A stretch of DNA of 64,000 nucleotides, from assembly GCA_913778145.1 (NCBI GenBank), contig CAJYVI010000071.1:62001-126000 (forward strand), read 5' to 3'. Below the pieces are notes generated by a model, which saw nothing but the letters and a program-made list of their open reading frames with translations, was not told where the DNA came from and did not search any database. The position numbers and the translations under genes are program-made. Shown here one piece after another: positions 37,591 through 48,005 of this stretch (position 1 is its first letter; each line of letters opens with the position of its first letter). This DNA is from an uncultured Pseudocitrobacter sp. GTDB lineage: Bacteria > Pseudomonadota > Gammaproteobacteria > Enterobacterales > Enterobacteriaceae.

Positions 37591-38259
37591 ATGATTCGCT
37601 TTGAACACGTCAGCAAAGCCTATCTCGGTGGGAGACAAGCGTTGCAGGGAGTGACCTTCCACATGCAACCAGGCGAGATGGCATTCCTGACCGGCCATTC
37701 CGGCGCAGGGAAGAGTACCCTGCTGAAGCTTATCTGTGGGATTGAACGCCCAAGCGCCGGGAAAATCTATTTCAGCGGGCATGATATCAGCCGCCTGAAA
37801 AACCGTGAGGTGCCGTTCCTGCGTCGCCAGATCGGCATGATTTTCCAGGACCACCATCTGCTGATGGACCGCACGGTGTTTGATAACGTGGCGATCCCGC
37901 TGATTATTGCCGGGGCCAGCTATGACGATATTCGTCGCCGCGTCTCTGCGGCGCTCGATAAAGTTGGGCTGCTCGACAAAGCGAAAAACTTCCCGATTCA
38001 ACTCTCCGGCGGTGAGCAGCAGCGCGTGGGCATCGCCCGTGCGGTGGTGAACAAACCTGCCGTACTGCTGGCGGATGAACCAACCGGTAACCTGGATAAC
38101 GCACTGTCGGAAGGCATTTTGCGTCTCTTCGAAGAGTTTAACCGCGTGGGCGTAACGGTATTGATGGCGACCCACGACCTGGGCCTTATCTCCAGCCGTT
38201 CATACCGCATGCTGACGCTGAGTGACGGCCATTTGCATGGAGGCCTTACGGGTGAATAA
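37591..38259 (+). CDS. ftsE: Cell division ATP-binding protein FtsE
   Basis: A 222-aa ABC ATPase that with FtsX activates amidase EnvC/AmiAB during septation. Walker [10 protein letters not shown], signature [14 protein letters not shown], Walker [13 protein letters not shown] and the H-loop ATHD are all intact. Starts two bases after the ftsY stop and overlaps ftsX by eight bases. Confidence 0.98.
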   Translation: MIRFEHVSKAYLGGRQALQGVTFHMQPGEMAFLTGHSGAGKSTLLKLICGIERPSAGKIYFSGHDISRLKNREVPFLRRQIGMIFQDHHLLMDRTVFDNVAIPLIIAGASYDDIRRRVSAALDKVGLLDKAKNFPIQLSGGEQQRVGIARAVVNKPAVLLADEPTGNLDNALSEGILRLFEEFNRVGVTVLMATHDLGLISSRSYRMLTLSDGHLHGGLTGE

Positions 38260-39310
38260 ACGCGAAGCAATGAATCACATCCGCCAGTTCGGCGGCAGGC
38301 TGGATCGCATCCGTCAATCCGTTGGTAAAGGTGGTGGTGATGGGCGTAACGCGCCAAAACGCCCTAAAGCCGCACCGAAACCGGCTAACCGCAAAACCAA
38401 TGTGTTCAATGAGCAGGTGCGCTATGCCTGGCAGGGCGCATTACAGGATCTAAAAAGTAAACCATTCGCGACGTTCCTGACGGTGATGGTGATTGCCATC
38501 TCCCTGACTCTGCCGAGCGTGTGCTACATGGTCTACAAGAACGTGAACACGGCGGCGTCGCAATATTACCCGTCGCCGCAGATCACGGTTTATCTGCAAA
38601 AAACGCTGGATGACGATGCGGCGGCGCGCGTGGTCGCGCAGTTGCAGGCGGAGCAGGGCGTCGAGAAGGTAAACTACCTTTCCCGTGATGAAGCGCTGGG
38701 CGAGTTCCGCAACTGGTCCGGTTTCGGCGGGGCGTTGGATATGCTGGAAGAGAACCCGTTGCCTGCGGTGGCGGTAGTGATCCCGAAACTCGATTTCCAG
38801 GGCACCGAGTCGCTCAACACCTTGCGTGACCGCGTGGCGCAGGTTGATGGCGTAGACGAAGTACGCATGGATGACAGCTGGTTTGCACGTCTGGCGTCGA
38901 TTACCGGGCTGGTGGGCCGTGTATCCGCCATGATCGGCGTGCTGATGGTGGCGGCGGTCTTCCTCGTCATCGGTAACAGCGTACGTCTGAGCATCTTTGC
39001 CCGTCGCGATACCATCAACGTGCAGAAACTGATCGGCGCAACGGACGGTTTCATCCTGCGTCCGTTCCTCTATGGTGGCGCGCTGCTCGGTTTTTCCGGC
39101 GCATTTCTTTCACTGATTCTGTCAGAAATTTTGGTGATGCGCCTCTCTTCTGCGGTAACAGACGTGGCGCGCGTTTTCGGAACTCAGTTTGAACTCAGTG
39201 GCTTATCGTTCGATGAGTGCCTGTTACTGCTGCTGGTTTGCTCGATGATCGGCTGGATTGCGGCATGGCTTGCCACCGCACAACATTTACGTCGATTTAC
39301 TCCCGAGTAA
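38252..39310 (+). CDS. ftsX: Cell division protein FtsX
   Basis: A 352-aa inner-membrane partner of FtsE. A cytosolic basic N-terminus (about 1-70) precedes the first helix ([20 protein letters not shown]). A large periplasmic EnvC-contacting loop is followed by three C-terminal helices. Start chosen at GTG 38252, overlapping the ftsE stop, which gives the E. coli-like [15 protein letters not shown]; the longer frame from 38222 lies inside ftsE. Confidence 0.97.
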   Translation: MNKREAMNHIRQFGGRLDRIRQSVGKGGGDGRNAPKRPKAAPKPANRKTNVFNEQVRYAWQGALQDLKSKPFATFLTVMVIAISLTLPSVCYMVYKNVNTAASQYYPSPQITVYLQKTLDDDAAARVVAQLQAEQGVEKVNYLSRDEALGEFRNWSGFGGALDMLEENPLPAVAVVIPKLDFQGTESLNTLRDRVAQVDGVDEVRMDDSWFARLASITGLVGRVSAMIGVLMVAAVFLVIGNSVRLSIFARRDTINVQKLIGATDGFILRPFLYGGALLGFSGAFLSLILSEILVMRLSSAVTDVARVFGTQFELSGLSFDECLLLLLVCSMIGWIAAWLATAQHLRRFTPE

Positions 39311-39330
39311 TAAAGTTCTGTTATACTCTT

Positions 39331-39359
39331 CCCCTGCTACGAGTTCCCGTTAGCAGGGG
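39331..39359 (+). other. Hairpin between ftsX and rpoH
   Basis: CCCCTGCTA and TAGCAGGGG form a 9-bp stem with an 11-base loop, 20 bases after ftsX. No U-tract follows, so it may partially terminate or stabilise the ftsYEX transcript upstream of the rpoH promoters. Confidence 0.65.
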
Positions 39360-39440
39360 ATACGTTTCACTCTAACCTTTCTCCTGCCCTCGCTTATCGA
39401 GTGTCACATTTTGTGCGTAATCTATTCACAGTGTTGCATT

Positions 39441-39467
39441 GAACTTGTGGATAAAATCACTGTCTGA
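39441..39467 (+). promoter_or_regulatory. rpoH P3-like sigma-E promoter with DnaA box
   Basis: GAACTT (39441-39446), a 15-base spacer and GTCTGA (39462-39467) match a sigma-E promoter and correspond to E. coli rpoH P3. Within it TGTGGATAA (39446-39454) is the exact complement of the DnaA box TTATCCACA, with a weaker one at 39422-39430 (CTATTCACA). In E. coli DnaA is known to repress this promoter region. Confidence 0.85.
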
Positions 39468-39553
39468 TAAAAGAGTGAATGATAATCTCGTTGCTCAAAA
39501 GCTCTGGCACGGTTGTTGCTCAACGGCCAGACGATATTGATTGAGAGGATTGA

Positions 39554-40408
39554 ATGACCAAAGAAATGCAAAATTTAGCTTTAGCCCCTGTTGGTAACCT
39601 GGAGTCTTACATCCGGGCTGCGAACGCATGGCCGATGTTGACGGCTGATGAAGAGCGGGCGCTCGCTGAAAAGCTGCATTACCAGGGCGATCTGGAAGCA
39701 GCTAAAACGCTGATCCTGTCTCACCTGCGCTTTGTTGTTCATATCGCTCGTAACTACTCGGGCTATGGCCTGCCGCAGGCGGACTTGATTCAGGAAGGTA
39801 ATATCGGCCTGATGAAAGCCGTTCGTCGCTTCAACCCTGAAGTCGGCGTGCGTCTGGTCTCTTTCGCCGTACACTGGATCAAAGCGGAAATTCACGAATA
39901 CGTACTGCGTAACTGGCGTATCGTGAAAGTCGCGACGACCAAAGCACAGCGTAAGCTGTTCTTTAACCTGCGTAAAACCAAGCAGCGTCTGGGCTGGTTC
40001 AACCAGGATGAAGTCGAGATGGTCGCGCGCGAACTGGGCGTATCCAGCAAAGATGTCCGTGAAATGGAATCCCGTATGGCGGCGCAGGACATGACCTTTG
40101 ACATGTCTTCCGACGACGAGTCCGACAGCCAGCCAATGGCGCCGGTGCTTTATTTGCAGGATAAAACGTCAAACTTTGCCGACGGCATCGAAGACGATAA
40201 CTGGGAAGAGCAGGCGGCCAACAAGCTGACTGACGCGATGATGGGTCTGGACGAACGTAGCCAGGACATTATACGCGCCCGCTGGCTGGACGAAGACAAC
40301 AAGTCGACGTTGCAGGAACTGGCCGATCGTTACGGCGTTTCCGCTGAACGTGTACGTCAGCTGGAAAAGAACGCGATGAAAAAACTGCGCGCCGCGATTG
40401 AAGCGTAA
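39554..40408 (+). CDS. rpoH: Heat-shock sigma factor RpoH (sigma-32)
   Basis: A 284-aa sigma-70-family factor directing heat-shock transcription. Region 2 contains [20 protein letters not shown] and [20 protein letters not shown]. The RpoH box [14 protein letters not shown], diagnostic for sigma-32, follows. Region 4.2 is at the C-terminus ([20 protein letters not shown]). Known control in E. coli includes an mRNA thermometer in the first part of the coding region and chaperone-driven FtsH degradation. It likely drives the prlC promoter in this same window. Confidence 0.99.
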   Translation: MTKEMQNLALAPVGNLESYIRAANAWPMLTADEERALAEKLHYQGDLEAAKTLILSHLRFVVHIARNYSGYGLPQADLIQEGNIGLMKAVRRFNPEVGVRLVSFAVHWIKAEIHEYVLRNWRIVKVATTKAQRKLFFNLRKTKQRLGWFNQDEVEMVARELGVSSKDVREMESRMAAQDMTFDMSSDDESDSQPMAPVLYLQDKTSNFADGIEDDNWEEQAANKLTDAMMGLDERSQDIIRARWLDEDNKSTLQELADRYGVSAERVRQLEKNAMKKLRAAIEA

Positions 40409-40436
40409 CCGCGCAACGCGTTAAGCAGTACCCGAT

Positions 40437-40465
40437 AACCCCTGGATGCGAGTCCGGGGGTTTTT
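40437..40465 (+). terminator. rpoH terminator
   Basis: AACCCCTGGA and TCCGGGGGTT make a 10-bp stem (one G-T pair) with a six-base loop, followed by TTTTTG and more T. It lies 28 bases after the rpoH stop. Confidence 0.92.
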
Positions 40466-40585
40466 GTTTTTTATTGTGCGCACTCTTCGCTACGCGGCAA
40501 TCGCTATCGACACTGAGAATGTCATAAATCTGTTACATCCCTTCCAAATTTCTCGTTTCAAAATCCGAAAAATGGGGTATGTTTT

Positions 40586-40603
40586 TAGCAGACTATGCTG
40601 CTA
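40586..40603. promoter_or_regulatory. Candidate Lrp site upstream of livJ
   Basis: TAGCAGACTATGCTG fits the Lrp consensus YAGHAWATTWTDCTR at 13 of 15 positions and is centred in an inverted repeat TAGCAG-N6-CTGCTA, about 125 bases before livJ. In E. coli Lrp represses livJ and the livKHMGF operon in response to leucine. Confidence 0.65.
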
Positions 40604-40725
40604 TGACACCGCATGCATTGGTGATTACTACTATCATATGCTTATCTTATAGATAAAAGCAGAATAACGTGTCGCACAACAACATCACAACAAATACAAT
40701 CACCATAACAATGGGGAACCTCAGG

Positions 40726-41829
40726 ATGAACATGAAGGGTAAAGCATTACTGGCAGGATGTATTGCGCTGGCGTTCAGTAACATGGCTTTCGCTGAGAAC
40801 ATTAAAGTCGCGGTCGTGGGCGCGATGTCTGGCCCGGTTGCGCAGTATGGCGACCAGGAGTTTACCGGTGCTGAGCAGGCGGTTGCGGATATCAACGCCA
40901 AAGGCGGCATCAAGGGCAACAAGCTGCAAATCATAAAATATGATGATGCCTGTGACCCGAAACAGGCGGTCGCGGTAGCGAACAAAGTGGTTAACGATGG
41001 CATCAAATATGTTATCGGCCACCTTTGCTCATCCTCCACTCAGCCCGCTTCCGACATTTATGAAGATGAAGGCATTCTGATGATCACCCCGGCGGCAACT
41101 GCGCCAGAGCTGACCTCTCGCGGTTATCACCTTCTGCTGCGAACCACCGGTCTGGACTCTGATCAAGGCCCAACTGCGGCAAAATACATTCTCGATAAAG
41201 TGAAGCCGCAGCGTATTGCTATCGTGCACGATAAGCAGCAGTACGGTGAAGGCCTGGCGCGCGCCGTTCAGGACAACCTGAAGAAAGGCAACGCCAACGT
41301 GGTCTTCTTCGACGGCATTACGGCTGGTGAGAAAGACTTCTCAACGCTGGTCGCGCGGCTGAAGAAAGAGAATATCGATTTCGTCTACTTTGGCGGCTAT
41401 CACCCGGAGATGGGGCAGATCCTGCGTCAGTCTCGCGCGGCAGGCCTGAAAACTCAATTTATGGGGCCGGAAGGCGTAGCGAACGTATCACTGTCTAACA
41501 TCGCGGGCGACTCTGCGGAAGGTCTGTTAGTGACCAAGCCGAAGAACTACGACCAGGTTCCGGCGAACAAACCGATTGTGGATGCAATTAAAGCGAAGAA
41601 ACAGGATCCGAGCGGCGCGTTCGTGTGGACCACCTATGCTGCGCTGCAATCACTGCAGGCGGGCCTGAATCAGTCTGAAGACCCGGCGGAAATCGCGAAA
41701 TACCTGAAAGCGAACTCCGTAGAAACCGTGATGGGGCCGCTGTCATGGGATGAAAAGGGCGACCTGAAAGGCTTTGAGTTTGGTGTATTTAACTGGCATG
41801 CCAACGGCACGGCGACTGACGCGAAATAA
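40726..41829 (+). CDS. livJ: Leu/Ile/Val-binding protein LivJ
   Basis: A 367-aa periplasmic binding protein for branched-chain amino acids, delivering them to LivHMGF. The signal peptide ends after FSNMAFA (residue 23), with the mature protein starting [20 protein letters not shown]. The start at 40726 is chosen because it begins the basic-hydrophobic signal; the frame opens 19 codons earlier. The paired Cys in DACDPKQ and GHLCSSS form the conserved disulfide. A paralogue (livK) lies 1 kb downstream. Confidence 0.97.
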   Translation: MNMKGKALLAGCIALAFSNMAFAENIKVAVVGAMSGPVAQYGDQEFTGAEQAVADINAKGGIKGNKLQIIKYDDACDPKQAVAVANKVVNDGIKYVIGHLCSSSTQPASDIYEDEGILMITPAATAPELTSRGYHLLLRTTGLDSDQGPTAAKYILDKVKPQRIAIVHDKQQYGEGLARAVQDNLKKGNANVVFFDGITAGEKDFSTLVARLKKENIDFVYFGGYHPEMGQILRQSRAAGLKTQFMGPEGVANVSLSNIAGDSAEGLLVTKPKNYDQVPANKPIVDAIKAKKQDPSGAFVWTTYAALQSLQAGLNQSEDPAEIAKYLKANSVETVMGPLSWDEKGDLKGFEFGVFNWHANGTATDAK

Positions 41830-41845
41830 AAGCAAACACAACATT

Positions 41846-41943
<98 letters not shown>

Positions 41944-41972
41944 AAGAACAAAGCGCACTTTGTCCGAAATCT

Positions 41973-41999
41973 AAAACGGCAACCAATGGTTGCCGTTTT
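41973..41999. terminator. livJ/panM terminator
   Basis: AAAACGGCAACC and GGTTGCCGTTTT form a 12-bp stem with a three-base loop, flanked by A and T runs on both sides. It can terminate livJ (plus) and panM (minus). Confidence 0.85.
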
Positions 42000-42009
42000 A
42001 GTATTTGTG

Positions 42010-42042
42010 CCCTCTCCCTGTGGGAGAGGGATGGGGTGAGGG
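42010..42042. repeat. Partial copy of the palindromic intergenic repeat
   Basis: CCTCTCCCTGTGGGAGAGG hairpin followed by GGGGTGAGGGC: one end of the family only, 27 bases beyond the panM stop. Confidence 0.7.
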
Positions 42043-42068
42043 CATCAGGCCGCACCCTGGTAAAAGTG

Positions 42069-42452
42069 TTACCGCTTCTCCCACCCATCCGCCTGTGCCG
42101 TAAAGCCCAGTGCCTGCATAAACGCCGCCATTACGCCGCGGTCTTCCACGCCGATATCCGCCATCCACCAGCTGGATGCCTGCGCGTTATCCGCCAGCGT
42201 TTCTTCCAGCAGATATTGTCCCACGCCGCGACGGCGGGTGATTTCGCGCACGCGCAGTGAGTCGAGCGTTGCCTGAGTGCCTTCGAGCGTGACGCGCACG
42301 GCACCGAGCAGGCGCTCGTTAAAACGCGCCGCATAAATACGGTGGTTGTCATCAAGGGCGAGCGTGTCGATGTCGTACTCCGGCCATATTTTTGCCAGAT
42401 CGAGACGATCCTGTTCGCTGAATTGCTGTAAGCGGATGATGGTCAGTTTCAT
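42069..42452 (-). CDS. panM: PanD maturation factor PanM (PanZ)
   Basis: A 127-aa GNAT-fold protein that triggers self-cleavage of pro-aspartate decarboxylase PanD in an acetyl-CoA-dependent way, linking CoA level to pantothenate synthesis. The GNAT acetyl-CoA loop is RRRGVGQYLLEE. The start at 42452 gives the conserved MKLTIIRLQQFSEQD; 25 upstream open codons are ignored. Located between livJ and livK in opposite orientation, as in E. coli (yhhK). Confidence 0.96.
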   Translation of the reverse strand: MKLTIIRLQQFSEQDRLDLAKIWPEYDIDTLALDDNHRIYAARFNERLLGAVRVTLEGTQATLDSLRVREITRRRGVGQYLLEETLADNAQASSWWMADIGVEDRGVMAAFMQALGFTAQADGWEKR

Positions 42453-42871
42453 TCGAAAAAATCCTGCCAAAACGGGTAACTGAGTGTACCTAATTTTCCT
42501 TTCAGGGCGATTCTGTTTTTCATCCATTCATCAGCTGATTAATTTTTTTAGCCAGATAAAGGCAGTTTTATCCAGTATGGATTGAAAAATAAGCAGTGTT
42601 TTACCCTGAAAAGTAGTGATTTATTCCGCCTTATGTACCGTTATTTTATGCTGAATTCTGGACTTTTTTTGTTTATCTCGGCAGAAATACAGAATATTAT
42701 CTCTGCTTAATAGACTGAAAAATAGAGATTTTAGTCTGGTTATAGCCAAAAACTGCGCTAAACCATTAAAGAGACTGGTAAAAATAGCGTTGTTTAAAAA
42801 AAGAACAAAGTGCGTTTTAACCATAAAACTACAAAATAAATAAATCACGTCACGAGTGGGGATCCATAAAA
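42453..42871. other. Upstream region of livK and panM
   Basis: About 419 bases of AT-rich non-coding DNA between divergent panM and livK. It includes GCAGA...TCTGC symmetry around 42681-42706 enclosing CAGAATATTATCTCTG, a partial match to the Lrp consensus; Lrp control of livK is known in E. coli. A 99-codon minus-strand frame here has no ribosome binding site or family resemblance. Confidence 0.45.
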
Positions 42872-43981
42872 ATGAGACCGAATGCGAAAACAGCGATCGC
42901 AGGGTTGATCGCACTGGCAATGTCGCATGTTGCGATGGCAGAAGATATTAAAGTCGCCGTGGTCGGCGCGATGTCTGGCCCGGTCGCCCAGTGGGGCGAC
43001 ATGGAGTTCAACGGTGCGCGTCAGGCGATTAAAGACATCAACGCCAAAGGCGGCATTAAAGGCAACAAACTGGTTGGCGTGGAGTATGACGACGCGTGCG
43101 ACCCGAAACAGGCGGTTGCCGTGGCCAACAAAATCGTCAACGACGGCATTCAGTACGTAATCGGTCACCTCTGCTCTTCCTCCACGCAGCCCGCGTCCGA
43201 CATCTATGAAGATGAAGGCATTCTGATGATCACGCCGGGCGCAACCAACCCGGAACTGACGCAGCGTGGCTATCAGCACATCATGCGTACCGCGGGTCTC
43301 GACTCCTCTCAGGGCCCGACCGCCGCGAAATATATTCTGGAAAAAGTGAAACCGCAGCGTATTGCCATCATCCACGACAAACAGCAGTACGGTGAAGGCC
43401 TGGCGCGTTCCGTGCAGGATGGTCTGAAAGCGGGTAAAGCCAATATCGTCTTCTTCGACGGTATTACTGCGGGTGAGAAAGATTTCTCGGCGCTGATCGC
43501 GCGCCTGAAAAAAGAGAATATCGATTTCGTTTACTTCGGCGGCTACTACCCGGAAATGGGCCAGATGCTGCGCCAGGCGCGTTCCGTTGGCCTGAAAACC
43601 CAGTTTATGGGCCCGGAAGGCGTGGGTAACGCATCACTTTCTAACATCGCGGGCGATGCCGGGGAAGGGATGCTGGTAACGATGCCGAAACGCTATGACC
43701 AGGAACCAGCCAACAAAGCGATTGTGGATGCCCTGAAGGCGCAGAAGAAAGATCCGAGCGGCCCGTACGTGTGGATCACCTACGCGGCGGTGCAGTCTCT
43801 GGCAACCGCGATGGAGCGTACCGGCAGCGAAGAACCGCTGGCGCTGGTCAAAGATTTGAAAGCAAACGGTGCGAACACCGTGATTGGGCCGCTGAAATGG
43901 GATGAAAAAGGCGATCTGAAGGGATTTGAGTTTGGTGTCTTCCAGTGGCACGCCGACGGCTCATCAACCCCGGCGAAGTAA
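42872..43981 (+). CDS. livK: Leucine-specific binding protein LivK
   Basis: A 369-aa periplasmic leucine-binding protein, paralogous to LivJ along its whole length (for example the shared [14 protein letters not shown] and QQYGEGLAR segments). The signal peptide cleaves after MSHVAMA (residue 23). It feeds the same LivHMGF transporter encoded downstream. A stable intercistronic hairpin follows, which may favour accumulation of the livK message over livHMGF. Confidence 0.97.
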   Translation: MRPNAKTAIAGLIALAMSHVAMAEDIKVAVVGAMSGPVAQWGDMEFNGARQAIKDINAKGGIKGNKLVGVEYDDACDPKQAVAVANKIVNDGIQYVIGHLCSSSTQPASDIYEDEGILMITPGATNPELTQRGYQHIMRTAGLDSSQGPTAAKYILEKVKPQRIAIIHDKQQYGEGLARSVQDGLKAGKANIVFFDGITAGEKDFSALIARLKKENIDFVYFGGYYPEMGQMLRQARSVGLKTQFMGPEGVGNASLSNIAGDAGEGMLVTMPKRYDQEPANKAIVDALKAQKKDPSGPYVWITYAAVQSLATAMERTGSEEPLALVKDLKANGANTVIGPLKWDEKGDLKGFEFGVFQWHADGSSTPAK

Positions 43982-43992
43982 CTGTCATCCCA

Positions 43993-44017
43993 CCCTCCGG
44001 GCGCAATACCCGGAGGG
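43993..44017 (+). other. Intercistronic hairpin between livK and livH
   Basis: CCCTCCGGG and CCCGGAGGG form a 9-bp GC-rich stem with a seven-base loop, 12 bases after livK. Without a U-run it is probably a 3' stabiliser or processing site giving differential expression of binding protein and permease. Confidence 0.75.
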
Positions 44018-44035
44018 GTTGAAAAAGGTCATTCT

Positions 44036-44962
44036 ATGTCAGAGCAGTTTCTCTATTTCATGCAGCAGATGTTTAACGGCGTTACGCTGGGAAGCACCTA
44101 TGCATTGATCGCCATCGGTTACACCATGGTTTACGGCATTATCGGCATGATTAACTTCGCCCACGGCGAGGTATACATGATTGGTAGCTATGTCTCCTTT
44201 ATGATAATCGCCGCCCTGATGATGATGGGTATTGATACCAGTTGGCTGCTGGTTGCCGCCGGGTTTATCGGCGCGATTATTATCGCCAGCGCCTACGGCT
44301 GGAGCATTGAGCGGGTGGCGTATCGCCCGGTGCGTAACTCCAAGCGCCTGATTGCGCTGATCTCTGCTATCGGGATGTCCATCTTCCTGCAAAACTACGT
44401 CAGCCTGACGGAAGGCTCGCGCGACGTCGCGCTGCCAAGCTTGTTTAACGGTCAGTGGACGATTGGCAGCAGCGAAAACTTCTCTGCCAGCATCACCACC
44501 ATGCAGCTGGTTATCTGGATTGTGACCTTTATTTCCATGCTGGCGCTGACGCTGTTTATCCGCTATTCCCGCATGGGCCGTGCCTGCCGCGCCTGTTCGG
44601 AAGACCTGAAAATGGCAAGTCTGCTGGGTATCAACACCGACCGCGTGATTGCACTCACCTTCGTAATTGGTGCGGCGATGGCGGCGGTTGCGGGCGTACT
44701 GCTTGGCCAGTTCTACGGCGTGATTAACCCGTATATCGGCTTTATGGCCGGGATGAAAGCCTTTACCGCGGCGGTGCTGGGTGGTATCGGCAGTATTCCT
44801 GGCGCAATGATTGGCGGTCTGATCCTCGGCATCGCTGAGGCGCTCTCTTCTGCTTATTTGAGTACTGAATACAAAGACTTGGTGTCGTTCGCCCTGCTGA
44901 TTCTGGTGCTGCTGGTGATGCCGACCGGTATTCTGGGTCGCCCGGAGGTAGAGAAAGTATGA
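44036..44962 (+). CDS. livH: Branched-chain amino acid ABC permease LivH
   Basis: A 308-aa inner-membrane permease with about eight helices, including the family motif [20 protein letters not shown] and the EAA-like loop [20 protein letters not shown] that contacts the ATPase. Partners are LivM in the membrane and LivG/LivF. It overlaps livM by four bases. Confidence 0.97.
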   Translation: MSEQFLYFMQQMFNGVTLGSTYALIAIGYTMVYGIIGMINFAHGEVYMIGSYVSFMIIAALMMMGIDTSWLLVAAGFIGAIIIASAYGWSIERVAYRPVRNSKRLIALISAIGMSIFLQNYVSLTEGSRDVALPSLFNGQWTIGSSENFSASITTMQLVIWIVTFISMLALTLFIRYSRMGRACRACSEDLKMASLLGINTDRVIALTFVIGAAMAAVAGVLLGQFYGVINPYIGFMAGMKAFTAAVLGGIGSIPGAMIGGLILGIAEALSSAYLSTEYKDLVSFALLILVLLVMPTGILGRPEVEKV

Positions 44963-46236
44963 AACCGATGCATTTTGCAATGGCGCTGCTCTCTGCCGTC
45001 ATGTTCTTTACTCTGGCAGGCGTCTTTATGGGCGTTCAGTTACAACTGGATGGCACCAAACTGGTGGTGGGCTCGGCAGCGGATATCCGCTGGCAGTGGG
45101 TTTACATCGGTACTGCGGTGGTCTTCTTCTTCCAGTTGCTGCGTCCTGTTTTCCAGAACACCCTGAAAAACGTCTCCGGGCCGAAGTTTGTTCTGCCGGC
45201 GATTGACGGCTCCACCGTTAAACAGAAACTGTTCCTCGTGGCGCTGCTGGTGATTGCCGTGGCATGGCCGTTTATGGTCTCGCGCGGTACGGTCGATATC
45301 GCCACCCTGACCATGATTTATATCATTCTCGGTCTCGGTCTGAACGTGGTGGTTGGCCTCTCTGGCCTGCTGGTGCTGGGCTACGGCGGTTTTTATGCCA
45401 TCGGCGCGTACACCTTTGCGCTGCTGAACCACTATTACGGGCTTGGTTTCTGGACCTGTTTACCGCTGGCGGGGCTGGTTTCTGCGGCGGCGGGCTTCCT
45501 GCTTGGCTTCCCGGTGCTGCGCCTGCGTGGGGACTATCTGGCGATTGTCACCTTAGGTTTTGGGGAAATCGTCCGTATTCTGCTGCTCAACAACACTGAA
45601 ATTACCGGCGGCCCGAACGGGATCAGCCAGATCCCCAAACCGACCTTCTTCGGCCTGGAATTCAGCCGAACCGCGCGTGAAGGCGGCTGGGATACCTTCA
45701 GCAACTTCTTCGGCGTGAAGTACGACCCGTCTGACCGTGTTATCTGGCTCTACCTGGTGGCGCTGCTGCTGGTGGTGTTCTCACTGTTCGTGATTAACCG
45801 CCTGCTGCGTATGCCGCTCGGCCGCGCGTGGGAAGCGCTGCGTGAAGATGAAATCGCCTGCCGCTCGCTGGGTCTCAGCCCAACGCGCATCAAGCTGACC
45901 GCCTTTACCATCAGCGCCGCGTTTGCTGGTTTTGCTGGTACGCTGTTTGCCGCGCGCCAGGGCTTTGTCAGCCCGGAATCGTTCACCTTCGCCGAATCCG
46001 CTTTCGTACTGGCGATTGTGGTACTGGGCGGGATGGGCTCGCAGTTTGCGGTTATTCTCGCGGCGATTCTGCTGGTGGTATCGCGTGAACTGATGCGCGA
46101 CTTTAACGAATACAGCATGTTAATGCTGGGTGGTTTGATGGTGCTGATGATGATCTGGCGTCCGCAGGGCTTGCTGCCGATGACCCGTGTGCAGATGAAG
46201 TTGAAAAACGGGAAAGCGAAAGGAGAGCAGGCATGA
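44959..46236 (+). CDS. livM: Branched-chain amino acid ABC permease LivM
   Basis: A 425-aa inner-membrane permease, longer than LivH because of an N-terminal extension with two helices. The central [20 protein letters not shown] and the EAA-like loop [18 protein letters not shown] are typical. It overlaps livH and livG by four bases each, indicating tight translational coupling. Confidence 0.97.
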   Translation: MKPMHFAMALLSAVMFFTLAGVFMGVQLQLDGTKLVVGSAADIRWQWVYIGTAVVFFFQLLRPVFQNTLKNVSGPKFVLPAIDGSTVKQKLFLVALLVIAVAWPFMVSRGTVDIATLTMIYIILGLGLNVVVGLSGLLVLGYGGFYAIGAYTFALLNHYYGLGFWTCLPLAGLVSAAAGFLLGFPVLRLRGDYLAIVTLGFGEIVRILLLNNTEITGGPNGISQIPKPTFFGLEFSRTAREGGWDTFSNFFGVKYDPSDRVIWLYLVALLLVVFSLFVINRLLRMPLGRAWEALREDEIACRSLGLSPTRIKLTAFTISAAFAGFAGTLFAARQGFVSPESFTFAESAFVLAIVVLGGMGSQFAVILAAILLVVSRELMRDFNEYSMLMLGGLMVLMMIWRPQGLLPMTRVQMKLKNGKAKGEQA

Positions 46237-47000
46237 GTCAGCCATTATTATCCGTTAGCGGCCTGATGATGCGTTTTGGCGGCCTGCTGGCGGTCAATAA
46301 CGTCAATCTGGAGCTGCATCCGCAGGAGATTGTCTCCCTGATTGGCCCGAACGGCGCGGGCAAAACTACGGTCTTTAACTGCCTGACCGGTTTCTACAAA
46401 CCGACGGGCGGCACCATCATGCTGCGCGACCAGCATCTGGAAGGGCTTCCGGGCCAGCAAATCGCCCGCATGGGCGTGGTGCGTACCTTCCAGCACGTGC
46501 GCCTGTTCCGCGAAATGACGGTGATTGAAAACCTGCTGGTGGCACAGCATCAGCAGCTGAAAACCGGCGTTTTCTCTGGCCTGCTGAAAACCCCGTCATT
46601 CCGTCGCGCTCAGAGCGAAGCGCTCGATCGCGCCGCGACCTGGCTTGAGCGTATTGGCCTGCTGGAACACGCCAACCGCCAGGCGAGCAACCTGGCGTAC
46701 GGTGACCAGCGTCGTCTGGAGATCGCCCGCTGCATGGTGACGCAGCCGGAAATTCTGATGCTCGATGAACCCGCTGCGGGCCTCAACCCGAAAGAGACCA
46801 AAGAGCTGGACGAGCTGATTGCCGAACTGCGTAACGCGCACAACACCACCATTTTGCTGATTGAGCATGACATGAAGCTGGTGATGGGCATTTCTGACCG
46901 CATCTACGTGGTGAATCAGGGCACGCCGCTGGCGAACGGTACGCCGGAGCAAATTCGTAATAACCCGGACGTCATTCGTGCGTATTTAGGTGAGGCATAA
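46233..47000 (+). CDS. livG: Branched-chain amino acid ABC ATPase LivG
   Basis: A 255-aa cytosolic ATPase. Walker [10 protein letters not shown], the signature variant [13 protein letters not shown] (LSGGQ replaced by LAYGD, normal for LivG), Walker [14 protein letters not shown] and H-loop LLIEHDM are present. Works as a heterodimer with LivF; livF begins two bases after its stop. Confidence 0.97.
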   Translation: MSQPLLSVSGLMMRFGGLLAVNNVNLELHPQEIVSLIGPNGAGKTTVFNCLTGFYKPTGGTIMLRDQHLEGLPGQQIARMGVVRTFQHVRLFREMTVIENLLVAQHQQLKTGVFSGLLKTPSFRRAQSEALDRAATWLERIGLLEHANRQASNLAYGDQRRLEIARCMVTQPEILMLDEPAAGLNPKETKELDELIAELRNAHNTTILLIEHDMKLVMGISDRIYVVNQGTPLANGTPEQIRNNPDVIRAYLGEA

Positions 47001-47001
47001 A

Positions 47002-47715
47002 ATGGAAAAAGTCATGTTGTCTTTTGACAAGGTTAATGCCCACTATGGCAAGATTCAGGCGCTGCATGAGGTGAGCCTGCATATCAATCAGGGCGAAATC
47101 GTCACCCTGATTGGTGCCAACGGCGCGGGGAAAACCACGCTGCTGGGCACGTTGTGCGGCGACCCGCGCGCTACCAGCGGGCGCATCGTCTTTGATGATA
47201 AAGACATTACCGACTGGCAGACGGCGAAAATCATGCGCGAAGCGGTGGCGATTGTCCCGGAAGGGCGTCGCGTCTTCTCGCGCATGACGGTGGAAGAGAA
47301 CCTGGCGATGGGCGGCTTCTTTGCCGAACGTGACCAGTTCCAGGAGCGTATCAAGTGGGTATACGAACTCTTCCCGCGCCTGCACGAGCGCCGAATTCAG
47401 CGTGCGGGCACCATGTCCGGCGGTGAACAGCAGATGCTGGCGATTGGGCGTGCGCTGATGAGCAATCCGCGCCTGCTGCTGCTGGATGAGCCTTCGCTCG
47501 GCCTGGCGCCAATCATCATTCAGCAGATCTTCGACACCATCGAACAACTGCGCGAGCAGGGGATGACCATCTTCCTCGTCGAGCAGAACGCCAACCAGGC
47601 GCTGAAGCTCGCTGACCGCGGCTACGTGCTCGAAAACGGTCACGTAGTGCTCGAAGATACCGGCGACGCGCTGTTGGCGAACGAAGCGGTGAGAAGCGCG
47701 TATTTGGGCGGTTAA
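47002..47715 (+). CDS. livF: Branched-chain amino acid ABC ATPase LivF
   Basis: A 237-aa cytosolic ATPase with Walker A GANGAGKTT, signature MSGGEQQML and Walker B LLLLDEPSLGLAP. The ATG at 47002 is chosen over a GTG four codons earlier because it follows livG's stop and matches E. coli LivF. Last gene of livKHMGF; REP elements and a terminator follow. Confidence 0.97.
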   Translation: MEKVMLSFDKVNAHYGKIQALHEVSLHINQGEIVTLIGANGAGKTTLLGTLCGDPRATSGRIVFDDKDITDWQTAKIMREAVAIVPEGRRVFSRMTVEENLAMGGFFAERDQFQERIKWVYELFPRLHERRIQRAGTMSGGEQQMLAIGRALMSNPRLLLLDEPSLGLAPIIIQQIFDTIEQLREQGMTIFLVEQNANQALKLADRGYVLENGHVVLEDTGDALLANEAVRSAYLGG

Positions 47716-47721
47716 CGCACA

Positions 47722-47821
<100 letters not shown>

Positions 47822-47850
47822 AAAACAACGCGTACGTTGTCAGCAATCTG

Positions 47851-47873
47851 AAGGAGCCGAAAGGCTCCTTTTT
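47851..47873 (+). terminator. livKHMGF terminator
   Basis: AAGGAGCC and GGCTCCTT with a GAAA loop form an 8-bp stem followed by TTTC; the GNRA-type loop adds stability. It lies 135 bases after livF. Confidence 0.9.
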
Positions 47874-48005
47874 CATGGAAGAATCAAAATCCGAATTTCG
47901 CCTTCAGCTATTGCCATTATTTAATTTCGACAGTTATAAGTAGCACCAAATACCACGCACTTTACATGGATTATTCAGTAAATAATTGATTCAGGGAGAA
48001 ATACG

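Noticed and set aside
36005-37591. 528-codon open frame antisense to ftsY
   Set aside because: A shadow of the ftsY reading frame on the opposite strand; the FtsY NG domain motifs are intact on the plus strand, and the antisense product has no recognisable domain and no ribosome binding site.
44039-44980. 313-codon minus-strand frame over livH
   Set aside because: Complementary frame of a membrane protein gene giving a His/Gln/Asn-rich nonsense product; livH is certain.
47875-47943. 22-codon ORF after the livF terminator
   Set aside because: Begins in the terminator tail without a ribosome binding site; no supporting evidence.
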